Positions 51,901 to 64,000 of a DNA stretch of 64,000 bases are shown here, piece by piece. The notes under the pieces are model-generated. The model ran no database searches and was not told where the DNA came from. It worked only from the letters and a program-made list of their open reading frames with translations. Position 1 is the stretch's first letter; the number at the start of each line of letters is the position of its first letter. Made by a program: the position numbers and the translations under genes. The DNA is from Monocercomonoides exilis (Eukaryota > Preaxostyla > Oxymonadida > Polymastigidae): assembly GCA_001643675.2 (NCBI GenBank), contig LSRY02000030.1:668501-732500 (forward strand), read 5' to 3'.

Positions 51901-54127
51901 ACGGTATCTGTTTGATGAGTGCATCATTGGAACTTTGAAGAACAGAGGGAAGACAGTGCTGCTGATGACGAACCAGCTGCAGTATCTGGATAGAGCAGAC
52001 AACATCATCTTGCTTGGAGGAGGAAGAATAGCAGCACAAGGAACAGAGAAGGAGCTGCGGGATCAAGGAATCGACTTCAGCGAGTACATCATCCGGTCGA
52101 GCCATAGCGATGAAGACGACGATGAAGAGGAGAATGGCGAAGGCAAAGATGGGCATCACCATCATCATCATCATAAGAAGGGAGGGAAAGCAGCGATGAT
52201 GTCGAAGAAGAAGAGAGAGGAGATGGCGCGTGGAAAGGCAGGGAACAAAGAAGATGAGAACGAAGAAGGATCCGAGGCTGGAAAGCACATGATGACAGAA
52301 GAGGAACAGGAGACTGGTTCTGTGCCGTTGAAGATTTATGTGCAATACTTCCTATCTCTGCTGCCTGGATGGGCCCTTGTTCCGTTTTTGCTTCTGATGC
52401 TGCTGTCAGATGCTGTGATGTCTATGGGATCATACTGGGTGGGTGTGATTGGAACAGCAACTCAATATCCTTCAATCTCATATGAGTGGAAGATAGGCAT
52501 CTACGGGTTCATTGCGCTGGCTGTGCTCGTGCTTCTGCTGATAAGGGCAGCTGTTGTGCGACCAATGTCAGCGAGGTCCAACAGGCTTATTCACAGCGAG
52601 CTGCTGCTGAATGTGATGCACTGCCCATCATCTTTCTTCGATACCACTCCCATGGGACGTATCCTGAACAGATTTACTGGCGATATCCCACAGGTCGATC
52701 AGCAATTACTGTCGCAACTGCTGCAAGTACTATCAATGTGGCTTGGCTTGATTGGACAAGTGGTGATTGTGGCTGTGGACACAGTGTTCTTCCTGGCGAT
52801 TGGACTTCCAGCTCTTGTTGTGTATTACATCATCCTGCAGATCTACTCGAATGCTTCAAGAAATCTGCAGCGGTTGGAATCAATGTCTCGATCTCCTGTT
52901 CTTTCGCTTTTCAGTGAGACTGTCAGCGGGGCTGGTCTTTCAACAATTCGGTCGTATCATCTGGAGGAGACTTGGAGGCAACGGTTTTATGCACTGAATG
53001 ATGAATGGAATGTGAGATTTGTGCTGTTCAGAGAAGGACAGAAGTGGGCAACACTGTTTTCATCTCTGCTGTCAACAATTCTGATGGTTGGTATTATTTT
53101 GCTGGGGTGGTTCTACATGGAGCCTGCGAAGTTGGGCGTGGCTGTCTCTTCTGGCATCATCTTCTGCATGTTGGGACAACAGATAGTGCAACAGAATGTA
53201 GAGTTAGACTCTCGAATGACTGGATATCAGCGTATCAAGTTCTACTCATCACAGCTGCCGCAAGAAAAAGATCACACAAAGAAAGAAGGAGCAATTGACC
53301 CACCGAAAGAGTGGCCAGAGGAAGGGAAAGTGGAATATGACCATGTCACTTTCAGATATCGGCCGGGGCTGCCGTTTGTGCTGCGGGATGTGTCGTTCTC
53401 GTTAAAGGCAGGAGAGAAGATCGGAGTGTGCGGGCGGACAGGTGCTGGGAAGTCGTCTTTGCTGTTTGCTCTGTTCAGACTGGTTGAGTTGGATCCGTCG
53501 CTGCAGCCAACGATGATTGATGTTAACACTGGATTTCCGATTGAGGCAGATCCGAACGAGGTACCGAACAGCGGGCGGGTACTGATTGATGGAGTAGACA
53601 TCTCAAAGGTGAATCTGGGGAGAGTGCGGAGATCGATTGCGATCATTCCACAAGATCCCACTTTGTTCACAGGAACACTCCGATACAACCTGGACATTGG
53701 GAGCAAGTGCAGCGACGATGAGATCTGGGAGGTGCTGGAGCTGATTGAGATGAAGGACATTGTGGCAGGGCTGGAGTATGGGCTGGACACACAGATGGCT
53801 GAGGGTGGATCGAACTTCAGTGCTGGACAGAGGCAGCTGATCTGCTTCGGGCGAGCGATGCTGAACAAGTGCAAGATTGTGATTATGGACGAGGCCACAG
53901 CAAATGTGGATGTGGAGACAGATGCGAAGATCCAGAACACGATTCGGCGGGTGTTTTCGAAGCAGACGGTGATTGTGATTGCGCACAGGCTGAACACAAT
54001 CATGAACAGTGACAGAATTTTGGTGATGAACCAGGGGCAGGTGCAGGAGATGGACTCTCCTGCAAACCTCCTCGCCAACCCCGACTCTGCTTTCAACGCG
54101 CTTATCCAGAGCTTGAACGGTGCATAG
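48978..54127 (+). CDS. ABCC (MRP-type) full-length ABC transporter
   Basis: Four exons: 48978-49444, 49502-49603, 49742-50204 and 50276-54127, with GT..AG introns of 57, 138 and 71 nt. They encode 1627 residues ending in TAG. Order: cytoplasmic N-terminus, TMD1 (about 165-490), NBD1 (about 505-930), TMD2 (about 1030-1330), NBD2 (about 1350-1600). NBD1 has Walker A GGVGSGKSS (761), signature LSGGQ (851) and Walker B ILDDPLSAVD; NBD2 has GRTGAGKSS (1397), FSAGQRQL (1525) and IMDEATANVD. Asp in place of the catalytic Glu in NBD1 only is the usual asymmetry of ABCC proteins, so ATP hydrolysis is expected mainly at the NBD2 Walker site. ABCC proteins export conjugates and organic anions across membranes; the substrate here is unknown. 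Odd: about 230 Ser/Thr/Pro/Ala-rich residues (513-742) are inserted inside NBD1, and a seven-His run lies near 971. Confidence 0.9.
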
Positions 54128-54891
54128 AGCAGAATGAAGGGAAATTATACGAAAAATTACAAAATTAGAAAGAAAAGAAAAGAAGAAGAAGAAGAATATT
54201 AGAGAAAAATAGAAATTAGCCCCAAATCGTCATTCTCAACACTTCATTTTCACTTCATTTCTATTTGGGAATTAATGATTGAAGTTATTAATTTTTATAT
54301 ACCGTTTATTTCACTCTCTTTGCCTGTTTGCTGATGTCTGGTGCACTTTTGCAATTGTATGCAAAGCAATGCAAAGATGTTATGTCCAATACAAACTCAA
54401 AAAGCAAAGTTTTGTCTAGAATTTTTTTAATTTTATTTTCATCCATTCGCAAGTCTTTTTGAAAGTGAAACTTTTTCTTTTATATATTTATATGTATATG
54501 CATGTTAGTATTTTTCTTTGTAATTTTTTTAATATTAAAATATAACGACAATTCGTAAAAAATTAAAAATAGAATACTGAAATTTTTTAATTCTTTTTTT
54601 TTTTTTCATGAGTTGGTAAATATCAATTTCAATCAATCATCAAAACAACAATTTCTTTGATTGAGTTCTATTTGTTGGAAATGTTGGAAAACAAAACGAT
54701 ACAAAGATTAACATTGTATTTGTAAGAAAATGCAGAAAATACAAAGAATAAGTGATTTTATCTGTTGATTATATCATTCTTCAATTTAAATAGGATCGAA
54801 TAAGATCACGATAATCCAAAGATCGACCAAAAATTTTTCAAAGTTCCACTGGGCTCTTATTACTTGGAATTATCGGCAACACATTATCGTC
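54128..54891. other. Spacer between ABC transporter and kinase genes
   Basis: AT-rich; it should carry the 3' end of the transporter transcript and the promoter of the kinase gene. No other feature is recognised. Confidence 0.5.
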
Positions 54892-57800
54892 ATGACTGAA
54901 AAGCAATCTCAGCACAATTTGCCGGGAGTTGTTTTGACCAAATTCAAATCTGCACAAAAAACTGAGACTTTGCATCGCACCCAGTTTCAGTCGCTCTCCA
55001 TGATGAAACAGGCATTGACGGTTCTTGACATGGGTATAAATTCTTTTTTGTATAATTTCCATTTGAAAATGAATTTTTTTCTTTTCAGAGGATCAAGAGC
55101 TTGAATCATCTCAATATATTCAAGATGCTTCGCTTGGAACAAAGATATTGGGATCGGGAAGTTTTGGCGTCGTTTTTAAAGCTGTGGTGAAAGATCATGA
55201 TGAAATTGTTGCTGTAAAACAAGTTGTTCAAGACAAAAAATTTAAGGTTTCAATCTAAAAATGTGTTTTTATTCTCAATTTCTTGTAAATTAACATAGAA
55301 TCGAGAACTTCAAATATTGAAGCTTTTGAACCATCCAAATTGCGTGCCCTTACGTGGTTTCTTTCGAACCAAAGATCCAACTGTATGCTGAGATTTTTTT
55401 GTTTTTCAAAAATATTTTCATAATTTGTGCAGAGCGACAGGACACTTGTAAATCTTGTAATGGAATATCTTCCACAAACCCTTCATAATGTCTGTCATTT
55501 TTTTGTAAAGATGAGAAAAACAATTCCATCATTCCACGTGAAGGTTCGCTCTTTGTTCTATTTTTATTTAATTGAAAATTACATAATAAATTTGAATACA
55601 GTTGTTTTCGTATCAGCTATGTCGCGCTCTAGCGTTTTTGCATGGAGTTGGGATAAGCCACAGAGATTTGAAACCTCGTTTGTTGAAATGATCTATTTTT
55701 TTTTTTTTTTTTCTGATTGATGAATCGAATTATTCAAAATTTTGAACTCATTGCGATGTTATACAATTGATTTTATAAATTTTATATTGATAATCCAAAT
55801 AATAATAACCGTTTTTCCCTTTTTTTTATCAAGAAAATATTCTTATTGATCCCGTCAAAGGAATACTGAAAATCTGTGATTTTGGAAGGTTTGTTTAACA
55901 GTCATTTTCTCATTAAATTACATGTGAATTTTTATATTTTTTTTTTTCAAAACAATAATAATAATTATTATTATTATATTTATTTTTTTTCAAAAAAAAC
56001 AACCACGATTTATATGAAAGTGCAAAAGTGTTGAAGAAGGATGAGCTGTCAATGTGTTACATCTGCAGTCGATTTTACAGGGCGCCTGAACTGATCTTTG
56101 GAGCACAGTTGTATTCTTCTGCCGTTGGTATGATTGATTCAAATTGATTGGTCGATGGATTGGTTGAGAGAATGAATGAATGAATAAGAAAGAGAGAGAA
56201 AGAAAGAAAGAAAAAGATGAAGTGCGATTATTCTGATAGTACTTGTGGCTGTTTCATTGCACTCAAATTTTTATTATAAAAACTGTTCAATTTGTGCATG
56301 AACATGTATTTATTCGCTTTTCATGAATTCTTTTCCTTTCTTTTTTATCTTCTTTCTCTTTCTCTCTCTCTTTCTCTTTCTCTCTCTCTTTCTCTTTCTC
56401 TTTCTCTTTCTCTCTCTCTTTCTCTTTCTCTTTCTCTTTCTCTTTCTTTCTTTCTTTCTTTCTTTATCTTTTTCTTTCTCTTTCATTTTCTCTCTCTCTT
56501 CCCTCAGATCTCTGGTCTCTGGGGTGTGTGATGTGTGAGATGCTGCTCGGCCGCCCTGTCTTCACAGGCACCTCAAATGTTGACCAAATCGTGGAGATTG
56601 TGAAGATATTAGGCACCCCTTCCAATGCAGACCTCGTGGACATGTGCATAGACAGAGGAGATCTCTCTATCCCTGTGGTGAAGCCTGTGGACTTTACAAG
56701 GGTGTGGTTGATTTTTTTTTATTTTATTAATTTTTTATTTATTAATTTTATTTTATTTTATTTATTTATCATTTCATTGATTCGATACTTGCTTCATTGT
56801 CATCATTAAAATCATATCTTCTTCACTTCCTCTTCTTCCTCCCTCTCTTTCTTTTTTTCTCTCTTCTTCCTCTTCTTCCTCCTCCTCCTCCTCTTCCACT
56901 CCCCCAGCTCTTCCACCCCGCCACTGACCCTAAAGCAATCGATCTCATCTCCCGTCTCTTCGTCTTCTCCCCTCCCCATCGCATAACTGCCTCACAAGCT
57001 CTTCTCCACCCGTATTTCTCTGATTTGTTAGACGGGACCATCACAAACCTTCCTGATGGCTCGCCTCTTCCTCCGCTTTTTGACTTCAATGCAGTCGAAC
57101 TGGAGGTCACACCACAGCTGGCGAAGTGTGTGGCGTATAGGAGATATGTGAAGGAGGGGAAGGAGAAGGAAGGGAGAGAGGGGAAGGAGGGGAAGGAAAA
57201 GGGAGAAGGAAGAGAAGGAAGAGAAGAACAAGTAATGCCTTCAGAACAGAATGTGAATGCATCGCAATCAACGTCTTCTTCTTCTTCTTCTTCTGTTGGA
57301 GCGTCTTCATTTGCAACGCCAGCACTTGTCTCTGCTCGAAGAAACGAAGAAAGCAATGTTAACAGTAATAAAAATGATAATAATAATAGTAATAGTAATA
57401 GTAATTTGAATAATATTAATAATAATAATAACCCTTCTTCTTCTTCTTCTTCTTCTCTTCCTCCCATCAAAAAATCCTCCTCCTCCTCCTCTTCTTCTTC
57501 TTCTTCTTCTTCTTCCATCATTTCTTCTTCAAATGACAGACACACTTCACTTCTTCCTCCAATTTCTTCCTCTTCTTCTTCCTCTAATCAGATTTCTGCT
57601 CACACTGCTTCCTATTTAAGTGCAACAAAACATGGAAAAGAAGGAGAAACGGGGCAAATGAATGAAGTTGTTGGTGATGTTGGTTCTATTCCTCTTGCTG
57701 TTGAAATATCTTCTTCTTCCTCCTCTTCCTCTTCAATGAATGAATTTCAAAGTAATCAGGTTAATCAACAACCAACTTCTTCTTCTTCTTCAAATACTTT

Positions 57801-59476
57801 TAATTCTTCTTCTTCTTCTTCTTCCTCAACAAAACCTATTCGAAAGCCTCGTCCTCCTCTAACTCTTGTGATTCCTCCATTCAACAGACAGAACTTGAAC
57901 AAGCGTCATTCTTCTGGTTCTTCTTCTTCTTCTTCTTCCTCTTCTTCCTCTTCTTCCTCTTCCTCTTCCTCCTCCTCAAATTTTGGTGCTAATTCTTCTT
58001 TTGCTACTCCTTCCTCTTCCTCTTCTTCTTCTTTGTCTTCATCTTCTACTAACAATCCTTCTTCTTCCATTTCTTCATCATCATCATCTTCTTCTTCTTC
58101 TTCTAATAGTATCAATAATAATAATGCTAATTATCCTTCTTCTTCTTCTTCTTCTTCTTCTTCTTCTCTCTTCCCAAAATCTCGTTCCAAAATCACATTC
58201 AGCAAACAGTCGAATAGCAGATTGGGAGGAGGAAAATTTGGTATCTATTACAATGTGGATGATATATCACATAAACAACCTTCTCTTCCTTCTCCTTCAA
58301 CTTCTTCTTCCTCCTCATCTTCCTCTTCTAATGTTGGTTTATCAAGTTCTTCTTCTTCTTCTTCTGAATCTCAATCTTCATTTCCTTCTTCTTCGTCCTC
58401 TTCGTCTTCTTCTTCTTCTCTCTCTGACCATTCGCATACTTTACCTCTTCCTTCCTCTCTTCCTCTTCCTTCCTCTCTTCCTCCTCCTTCTTCTCTTCCT
58501 CTTCCTCTTCCTCTCTCTCAATCTCAACCTCAATCTCAATCGCATTCTCTTCTTCATCCGCAAAACACACCAAACGGAGAAAAAGCATCCATTCATCAAC
58601 TGTCTCTACCTCCTCCTCCTCCGCCTCCTCCTTCTTCTCTTGGATCATCATTGTCTTCTTCTTCCTCTTCTTCAGTTTCTTCTTCTTCTTCAATTTCATC
58701 ATCATCATCTTCTTCTTCTTCTTCAAAGTCTTTTCCTTCTTCCTCTCCTTCTCATAAGAATGTCCCTTCTAATATTATCATTCCTGTTGCTGAATGTCCT
58801 CCAAACGACGAAGTTGTTGTCAGATGTATGATGACTCAAGGATTGCCTTTATCTTCTTCTTCCTCCTCTTCCTCCTCATCATCTTCTTATTCTTTCGATT
58901 CTTCCACCTCTCCTTCCTTCTCATCATCATCTTCCTCTTCCTCCTCCTCAGCCTTCTCCAACTGCTCTGCCGGTATCGACCACTCCTTCCTCCCTCCCCT
59001 CACCATCCCTTCCACTTCGGAGGCTGATTTAGACAGCTCCACCGGCCTCTCTTCTCCTCCTTCTCGCGCACACAGCCAGGAACTGCTTGAACTTCAATTC
59101 GCTTCTCTTTCTTTCTCTCAGCAGCATTCGCATGGCTCCTCAAAGAAAGTCGGCTCAAGGTCTTCTTCTCCTTCTGACTCGGCGTTGCTTCAGGTGCCTT
59201 CTTCCACTTCTCCTTCTTCTTCCTGCTCTTCTCTTCTCCTGAATGCCTCTTCCTTCACCGCTCTCCCGGCAGCCATGTCTTCTCGCTCGTCTTCTTCTTC
59301 CTCTCTCCAACCATCGTCCCATCACGCAGCACACTCAAACACATTGCAGCAGAATCAGCCATTAGACATGCACTCACAAACAACCAAGTTGTTGATTGAC
59401 GTCAGTCTCCAGGTGCCAAAGACACCAGCAATGGCACTGTCTCCTCTTCCTCAGAACACTTTTTATTCTCCTTTTA

Positions 59477-59507
<31 letters not shown>

Positions 59508-60891
59508 TTCTTCTTCCAACAAAAGGCATTCTTCTTCTTCTTCCATATCTTCTCTTTCTTCCTTGCCTTCTGACCCAACCTCCCCTTTCACCCCACACAC
59601 CGCCATCTCTCCTCTCCATCAGCCTCATCTCCTCTTAGCTCCTTCTCCTCATCACCCTCACCCCCACCCCACTCCTTTCTCTAATGCTACTTCTCCTGCT
59701 ATTTCTTCTGAAGGTATCAGTCCAATCTTTCCCGGCCGTCAAACTTCGAGAGGCAACTTATTGCCTGTACAGTCACCCGTGCTGAAGCCTGTGGTGACTG
59801 GGGCAGCTGCGCCTTCTTCACCGCCTGCAACCACTCCGACTTCTGCTTCTTCTACCTCGTCGTCGTCGTCTTCTTCTTCTTCTTTCTCTTTGTTCCACTC
59901 TTCGTTGAGCTCTGGCCCTGTTTCTCCCTCTCCCTTTTCCAGAAGGTCGCTTTCTTCTCAGCAGATTGCTGTGTCCAACCTGCAAAGCCCTTCAAATTCA
60001 AGTGCAAATTCAAAATCGAAGTCGAAGACGAAGTCAATGACAAAGGCATCTTCGAAGAGCAAAAGACTAACAACACCTGGAAGAATACAGAGGTCGACAT
60101 CAGATTTCTTACCTCCACTTTCTCTTTCTTCTTCTTCCTCCTCCTCTTCTTCTTCTTCTTCTAATTCTGGTGCAAAAGTGAGTGCAGCGCGAACAGCTAA
60201 TCTTCTCCCAGTGCGCAATGTGTATTATGACTCAGATGTAAATCTTACTCCTTCTTCCATTCAGTCTTCCCATTCAAATGTTTTGTTCTCCACCCGCCAC
60301 AGTCCCAGTCAGAGCAGCATGTTGGACGATCCGAGGTATTCTCCTGTGTTTTGTGACATGAGTGATGAAGAGTTTGATGGGTGTGGAGGAGGAGGAGGAG
60401 GAGGAGGAAGTGGATTTGGGTTTGGGTTTGGAAGAGAAGATGGTGAGGAGGAGGAGGATGAAGAGGATGAAGGAGGAGAAAGAGGAAATGATGTGGGAGA
60501 ATTCGAAGATGCACGAGATTTTGATGAGGTTGTCGCGTTTAGCGAGAAGGAAAGAGAAACAAAAGGAAAAGAAAGAGAAAGAGAAAGAGAAAGAGAAAGA
60601 GAAAGAGAGGAAGAGCAACTAAGCAATGCAAATGTTGATGTCGGTGATGGAGAAGAAGGTGCATTGTCTGATTCTTCTTCAATGGGGAAGTCTCCAAAAG
60701 GAGAGAAGAAGACAGAAAAGACGCTGCAGCCACGGTTTATGAACCGTCTTTTCCAGAGGTCTTCTTCGTATTCGATCAGAGCATCGTCGAGAAGACAGAG
60801 TGCTCAACAACAACAGCAACAGAAGCAGCAACAGCAGCAAACACAGAAGCAACAGCTGCAACAACAACAACAACAGATGGATAAGAAATAA
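54892..60891 (+). CDS. GSK3/shaggy-like protein kinase with giant Ser-rich tail
   Basis: Nine exons: 54892-55033, 55089-55246, 55299-55382, 55433-55543, 55617-55677, 55834-55888, 56021-56127, 56508-56701, 56908-60891. All introns are GT..AG and the phases close exactly, giving 1631 residues. The kinase domain is complete: glycine loop LGSGSFG (68-74), Lys91 in VAVK, NREL (101-104), HRDLKPQNIL (180-189), DFGS (201-204), [11 protein letters not shown] (217-227) and LLHPYFSDL (about 340). The HPNC, TLHNV and activation-loop Tyr217 signatures place it in the GSK3 group of the CMGC kinases, Ser/Thr kinases that prefer pre-phosphorylated substrates. Residues 345-1631 are a low-complexity tail: poly-Ser tracts, Asn/Ser, Pro, a Gly/acidic block and a terminal poly-Gln run. 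The usual GSK3 is about 400-480 residues. The tail is one exon with no stop. Confidence 0.88.
56352..56460. repeat. (TCTCTT)n / (TTTC)n microsatellite inside kinase intron 7
   Basis: CT-rich hexa- and tetranucleotide repeats fill most of the second half of the 380-nt intron 56128-56507, forming a very long polypyrimidine tract before the acceptor CCCTCAG. The neighbouring exon starts at 56508. Confidence 0.85.
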
Positions 60892-63800
60892 AAAGAGGAA
60901 GAAGAGGAGAATGTGTTATGATGAAATGTATTGAAATGATATGATATATTACGTCATAAAATGTTATGTAATGTCATATAATTTCAGATAATGTTATCTA
61001 ATGTGATGAACAATGTATTTAAGAATAGCAGTATTTTGGACGAAACGGGCGATGAAGATAATGTTGGTGAAGGTTGTTTCATGGACTTGTATGAATGTTA
61101 TATCTAATGGAAGATTAACTTGTGTAATGGTTCTTAAATTTGAAAAAAAAAATTGACTTTCTTTGCAATTGCAATTGATATTGCTCTTGTTCTTGTTATT
61201 CAAATGTATTGATGCTTCATCGCTTTATTGACAAAATTGAATAAAAATGCATCTGTTGCTGGCTTCTTCAAAGAGAAATGACAACTTTTTAGAATGATTT
61301 TTCAGCATCATATTGTTGTTTGTTGTTGTTTGTTGTTGTATTGTTATGCATTCTTCTGTCTATCTGACTTGCGTTGATTGAGCTAATCTTCTCCTCTCTT
61401 CTTCTTCTTCTTCTTCTTCTTCTTCTTCTTCTTCTTCTCTTTCAACATTATATATCTTCTTTTCTTTCTTTCTTCATTATTTTTTTGAATGTTCTGAGCT
61501 AAAAATCATCTTTCTATGTTAAAAAAAGAAATCAAATGACATTTCATATTCTTTCTATTCTTCGTTCATTTCTTTATCACCAATTTTCATTGTTCTACCT
61601 ATTTTATGCTTATTTCTTACTGAAAGTCACTTATATTTCATCTTGTTATTCCACAAATGCTTTCATTTTCGAAAATCATCCGCATTTTCAAAAGATGAAG
61701 TGTTTTATTTGGATTACTTGATGTTTTTAATGTTTGTTTGAAACACTACAGAAATTTTTTTATTTTTCTATTGTTTTTTTTTTTGTTATTTTTTTAAGTT
61801 TTACCGCTTTTTTCCGTTGATTTTTTGATTAAAATTTCGCATGTTATAATTTGATTATAGCAACATTTCCATCATATTTATGTTAACTTTTAATTTTTTA
61901 TGTTTTATTTTATTGAACTTTTTTTTTTTCGTTAGAGAGTGAATATTGTTGTCTGTACAATATTTTTGTTCTATTTAAGCTCTCCCACATACACATTGTT
62001 CATATTTTCATTCTTTTCTGTTAACTTTCACGAGACTTATAATTCGTGCATTTTTTTGTTTGGTTGTTTCATTTTTTTAAAGATTTTTAATGTTTGTTTT
62101 TAATTTTGCGATATTTTTTGATTAAAAGTATCTTTACAGTTTTTCTTTCATTCAAACAAATATATTCTTCCATTTCGTTTTATTGCATCGATAAGCATTG
62201 GAGAAAAAACATAATCCTTTGTTTTGTTGTTGTTATAACCGATGCATTCTGTTTTTTGGTTTCATATTGATTATTTCATTGAAATCAATTTTTTATGCAG
62301 ACTTTCTTCTTTTAACATCTTTTTTTGTTTCTATCAACTTATTGCTATTCAATTCGAATATGCATGTTCTTTGTGTCTTTATGATTTTCTAACTTTGCTA
62401 TTGGATAATGTATTTCTCTAACTTTATCGCTCTTTTGTTCTTCTATTTTTTAAAGTCTCTCTATCTTTTCTTTGCAAATTTTCTTTTTATAACTTTTTAA
62501 AGCAATGTGCATATTTTCTATTTTTAATGAATGTTGTCTTGTTTCTAATATGCTTCTTTAGAATTCTTTCTTTCTTTCTTTCTTTCTTTCTTTCCTCTCA
62601 ACAAATAAACATATGTAGATTGAATATACGAGCATTGTACAATTTTTTATTTTTTTGAATTCTTACTTTTGATATTTATTTATTTTGTAAAGATCTTTCT
62701 TCATTAGTCGATATCACTCATATTGAAATTCTTGTTTTCAGTGCTACAATGTTCAACTATAAGTAAAAACTATGGCTATACATTTTGTTTCTTTTTATTT
62801 TCCTTTTTAATTTCAAAAAATTTTTTTGTTATCATTACTTTTTTCATCTTCGCTTTGCATTCAACTTACAATGTAAATGCTTCGATCTGTTTGATAATTG
62901 TTATTTTCCTTCTCTTTCTTAAAAAATTTGTTACAATCTCTCGTAATATTTAATTCATCTATATGTTTCTTTTGTTGACTTTCTTTGACACTTTGTTTTC
63001 CTGAACAATCTTGTTCTGATCGAGGTAAGTTTATCGATATTATCTTTTATAAAAAATGAAATAAAAAGTATTTTTTAATTTTTCGTTCTTGTTATCTTTT
63101 GCGTCTTGTGAAAGTTGTGTAAAATTGATTTGTGTTTTGATCAATATATTTTTCCAAAGATTTTATTTTTAAATTATTTTTTTCGGCTTTTCTGTTGTTC
63201 GTACATTCAACAGACAATTACAAACTGGTTTGTTTTAATTGTGTTTAATTATTAATTATCAGTTTATTTTAAAGAAAAAAACTTTTTTTCTTCTGAATTT
63301 CCTTCTTTCAAATCATTTGCATTGTGTTTGCATTCTCACTTTTTTAACATGAGTACCAATCGTATCCTCTTGGTTTCATTGATTCTTCACGGCTTTAAAC
63401 AATCGCTTGTTTTATTTTTTCTCTCTCTCTCTCTCTCTCTATTTTCATGAACACAAACTATCTCATTTCTCTTTTGTGCAATCACTTTCTGAACTCATCT
63501 TCTTTGAGGTTTTGTCACCTTTTCATCCATCTTTTGCATAATTTGCTTTGGATGGATGTATTTTTTTCTGCTGCTTTTTTAAGAATACCAACACAATGAA
63601 ACATGACGCTTTGAAGGGGGAAACAGTTAAATTATATTTTTGTGTTTATTATTAATATTGAAGGAATCGTGTTTTTTAAAAACTCAAAACTTATAATTCA
63701 TTTGTTTCACGATAAGTTAGATTCTCAGTTTCAAATTTATCTCAAACTGCATCAAATTTCTATGAAATATGAAATAAGTCCCTTTGCTTTAATACGATTT

Positions 63801-64000
63801 TGCCTTGTACCCATTTAACAACAGCCAGTCAAAATGTCTATTTAATTATTATTCACTTTAAGATTATTTTTGATTGAAATGAGCTTCGTCCCTTTTTTCA
63901 AAAGAAACAATGCTCAAACATCAAAAAAAGAAAGAAAGAAATATAGAAATATAGAAATTCGATTTCACTCGAAATAAAAAAAAATTGCTTTATTGTGGCC
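60892..64000. other. AT-rich 3.1 kb, no gene seen
   Basis: Contains TTC (61398-61438), TTTC (62566-62594) and CT (63419-63441) microsatellites and many poly(T) runs. All open frames are short, hydrophobic and T-rich, which is expected from base composition. No exon with GT..AG support was found. Confidence 0.5.

Noticed and set aside
57906-58831. Overlapping long frames on both strands within the kinase tail
   Set aside because: Shadows of poly-Ser codons; the tail frame is fixed by the phase of exon 9.
1-64000. tRNA, rRNA, CRISPR arrays, bacterial operons and riboswitches
   Set aside because: None was recognised by eye; a tRNAscan or covariance-model search would be needed to exclude small RNA genes.

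Overview
The window is AT-rich nuclear DNA from a protist. The intact genes use the standard code and end in TAG or TAA. Introns are short (about 50-160 nt, one of 206 and one of 380) with GT..AG ends. Large low-complexity serine and acidic tracts, decayed transposons and multi-copy lineage-specific families fill the rest. Two of these families look to me like families of the oxymonad Monocercomonoides: cysteine-rich beta-helix receptors with a pseudokinase tail, and a helical protein of about 425 residues. That assignment is from memory of protein character and was not checked against a database.

Layout. 0-2 kb: the 3' part of a hAT transposase, cut by the left edge. 2-8 kb: decayed beta-helix receptor pieces and a broken gene of unknown identity, all on the minus strand. 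8.7-19.2 kb: three copies of the 425-residue family (one intact, one with a shifted C-terminus, one clearly dead), plus a 1 kb repeat, a very large serine/hexanucleotide tract and a receptor fragment. 22.3-26.4 kb: a degenerate element with a tyrosine-recombinase remnant between 43-bp inverted repeats, which is DIRS-like. 28.0-37.2 kb: one very long minus-strand receptor-pseudokinase gene. It is interrupted by two in-frame TGA codons and one homopolymer frameshift. 40.4-41.4 kb: a pogo/Tigger-like DDE transposase remnant. 43.9-46.9 kb: an inverted copy of the repeat-plus-family-gene block at 8.7-11.4 kb, now also carrying a near-perfect 151-bp-arm palindrome. 49-54.1 kb: an intact four-exon ABCC (MRP-type) transporter. 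54.9-60.9 kb: an intact nine-exon GSK3/shaggy-like kinase with a serine-rich tail of about 1290 residues. 60.9-64 kb: AT-rich DNA with microsatellites and no gene that I can see.

The two conserved housekeeping-type genes (ABC transporter and GSK3-like kinase) lie head to tail on the plus strand in the right third. The left two thirds are dynamic: transposon remains, birth-and-death of two gene families, and an inverted segmental duplication. No RNA gene, CRISPR array or operon was recognised. Exon boundaries were worked out by hand from reading frame, GT..AG signals and comparison of paralogues inside the window.
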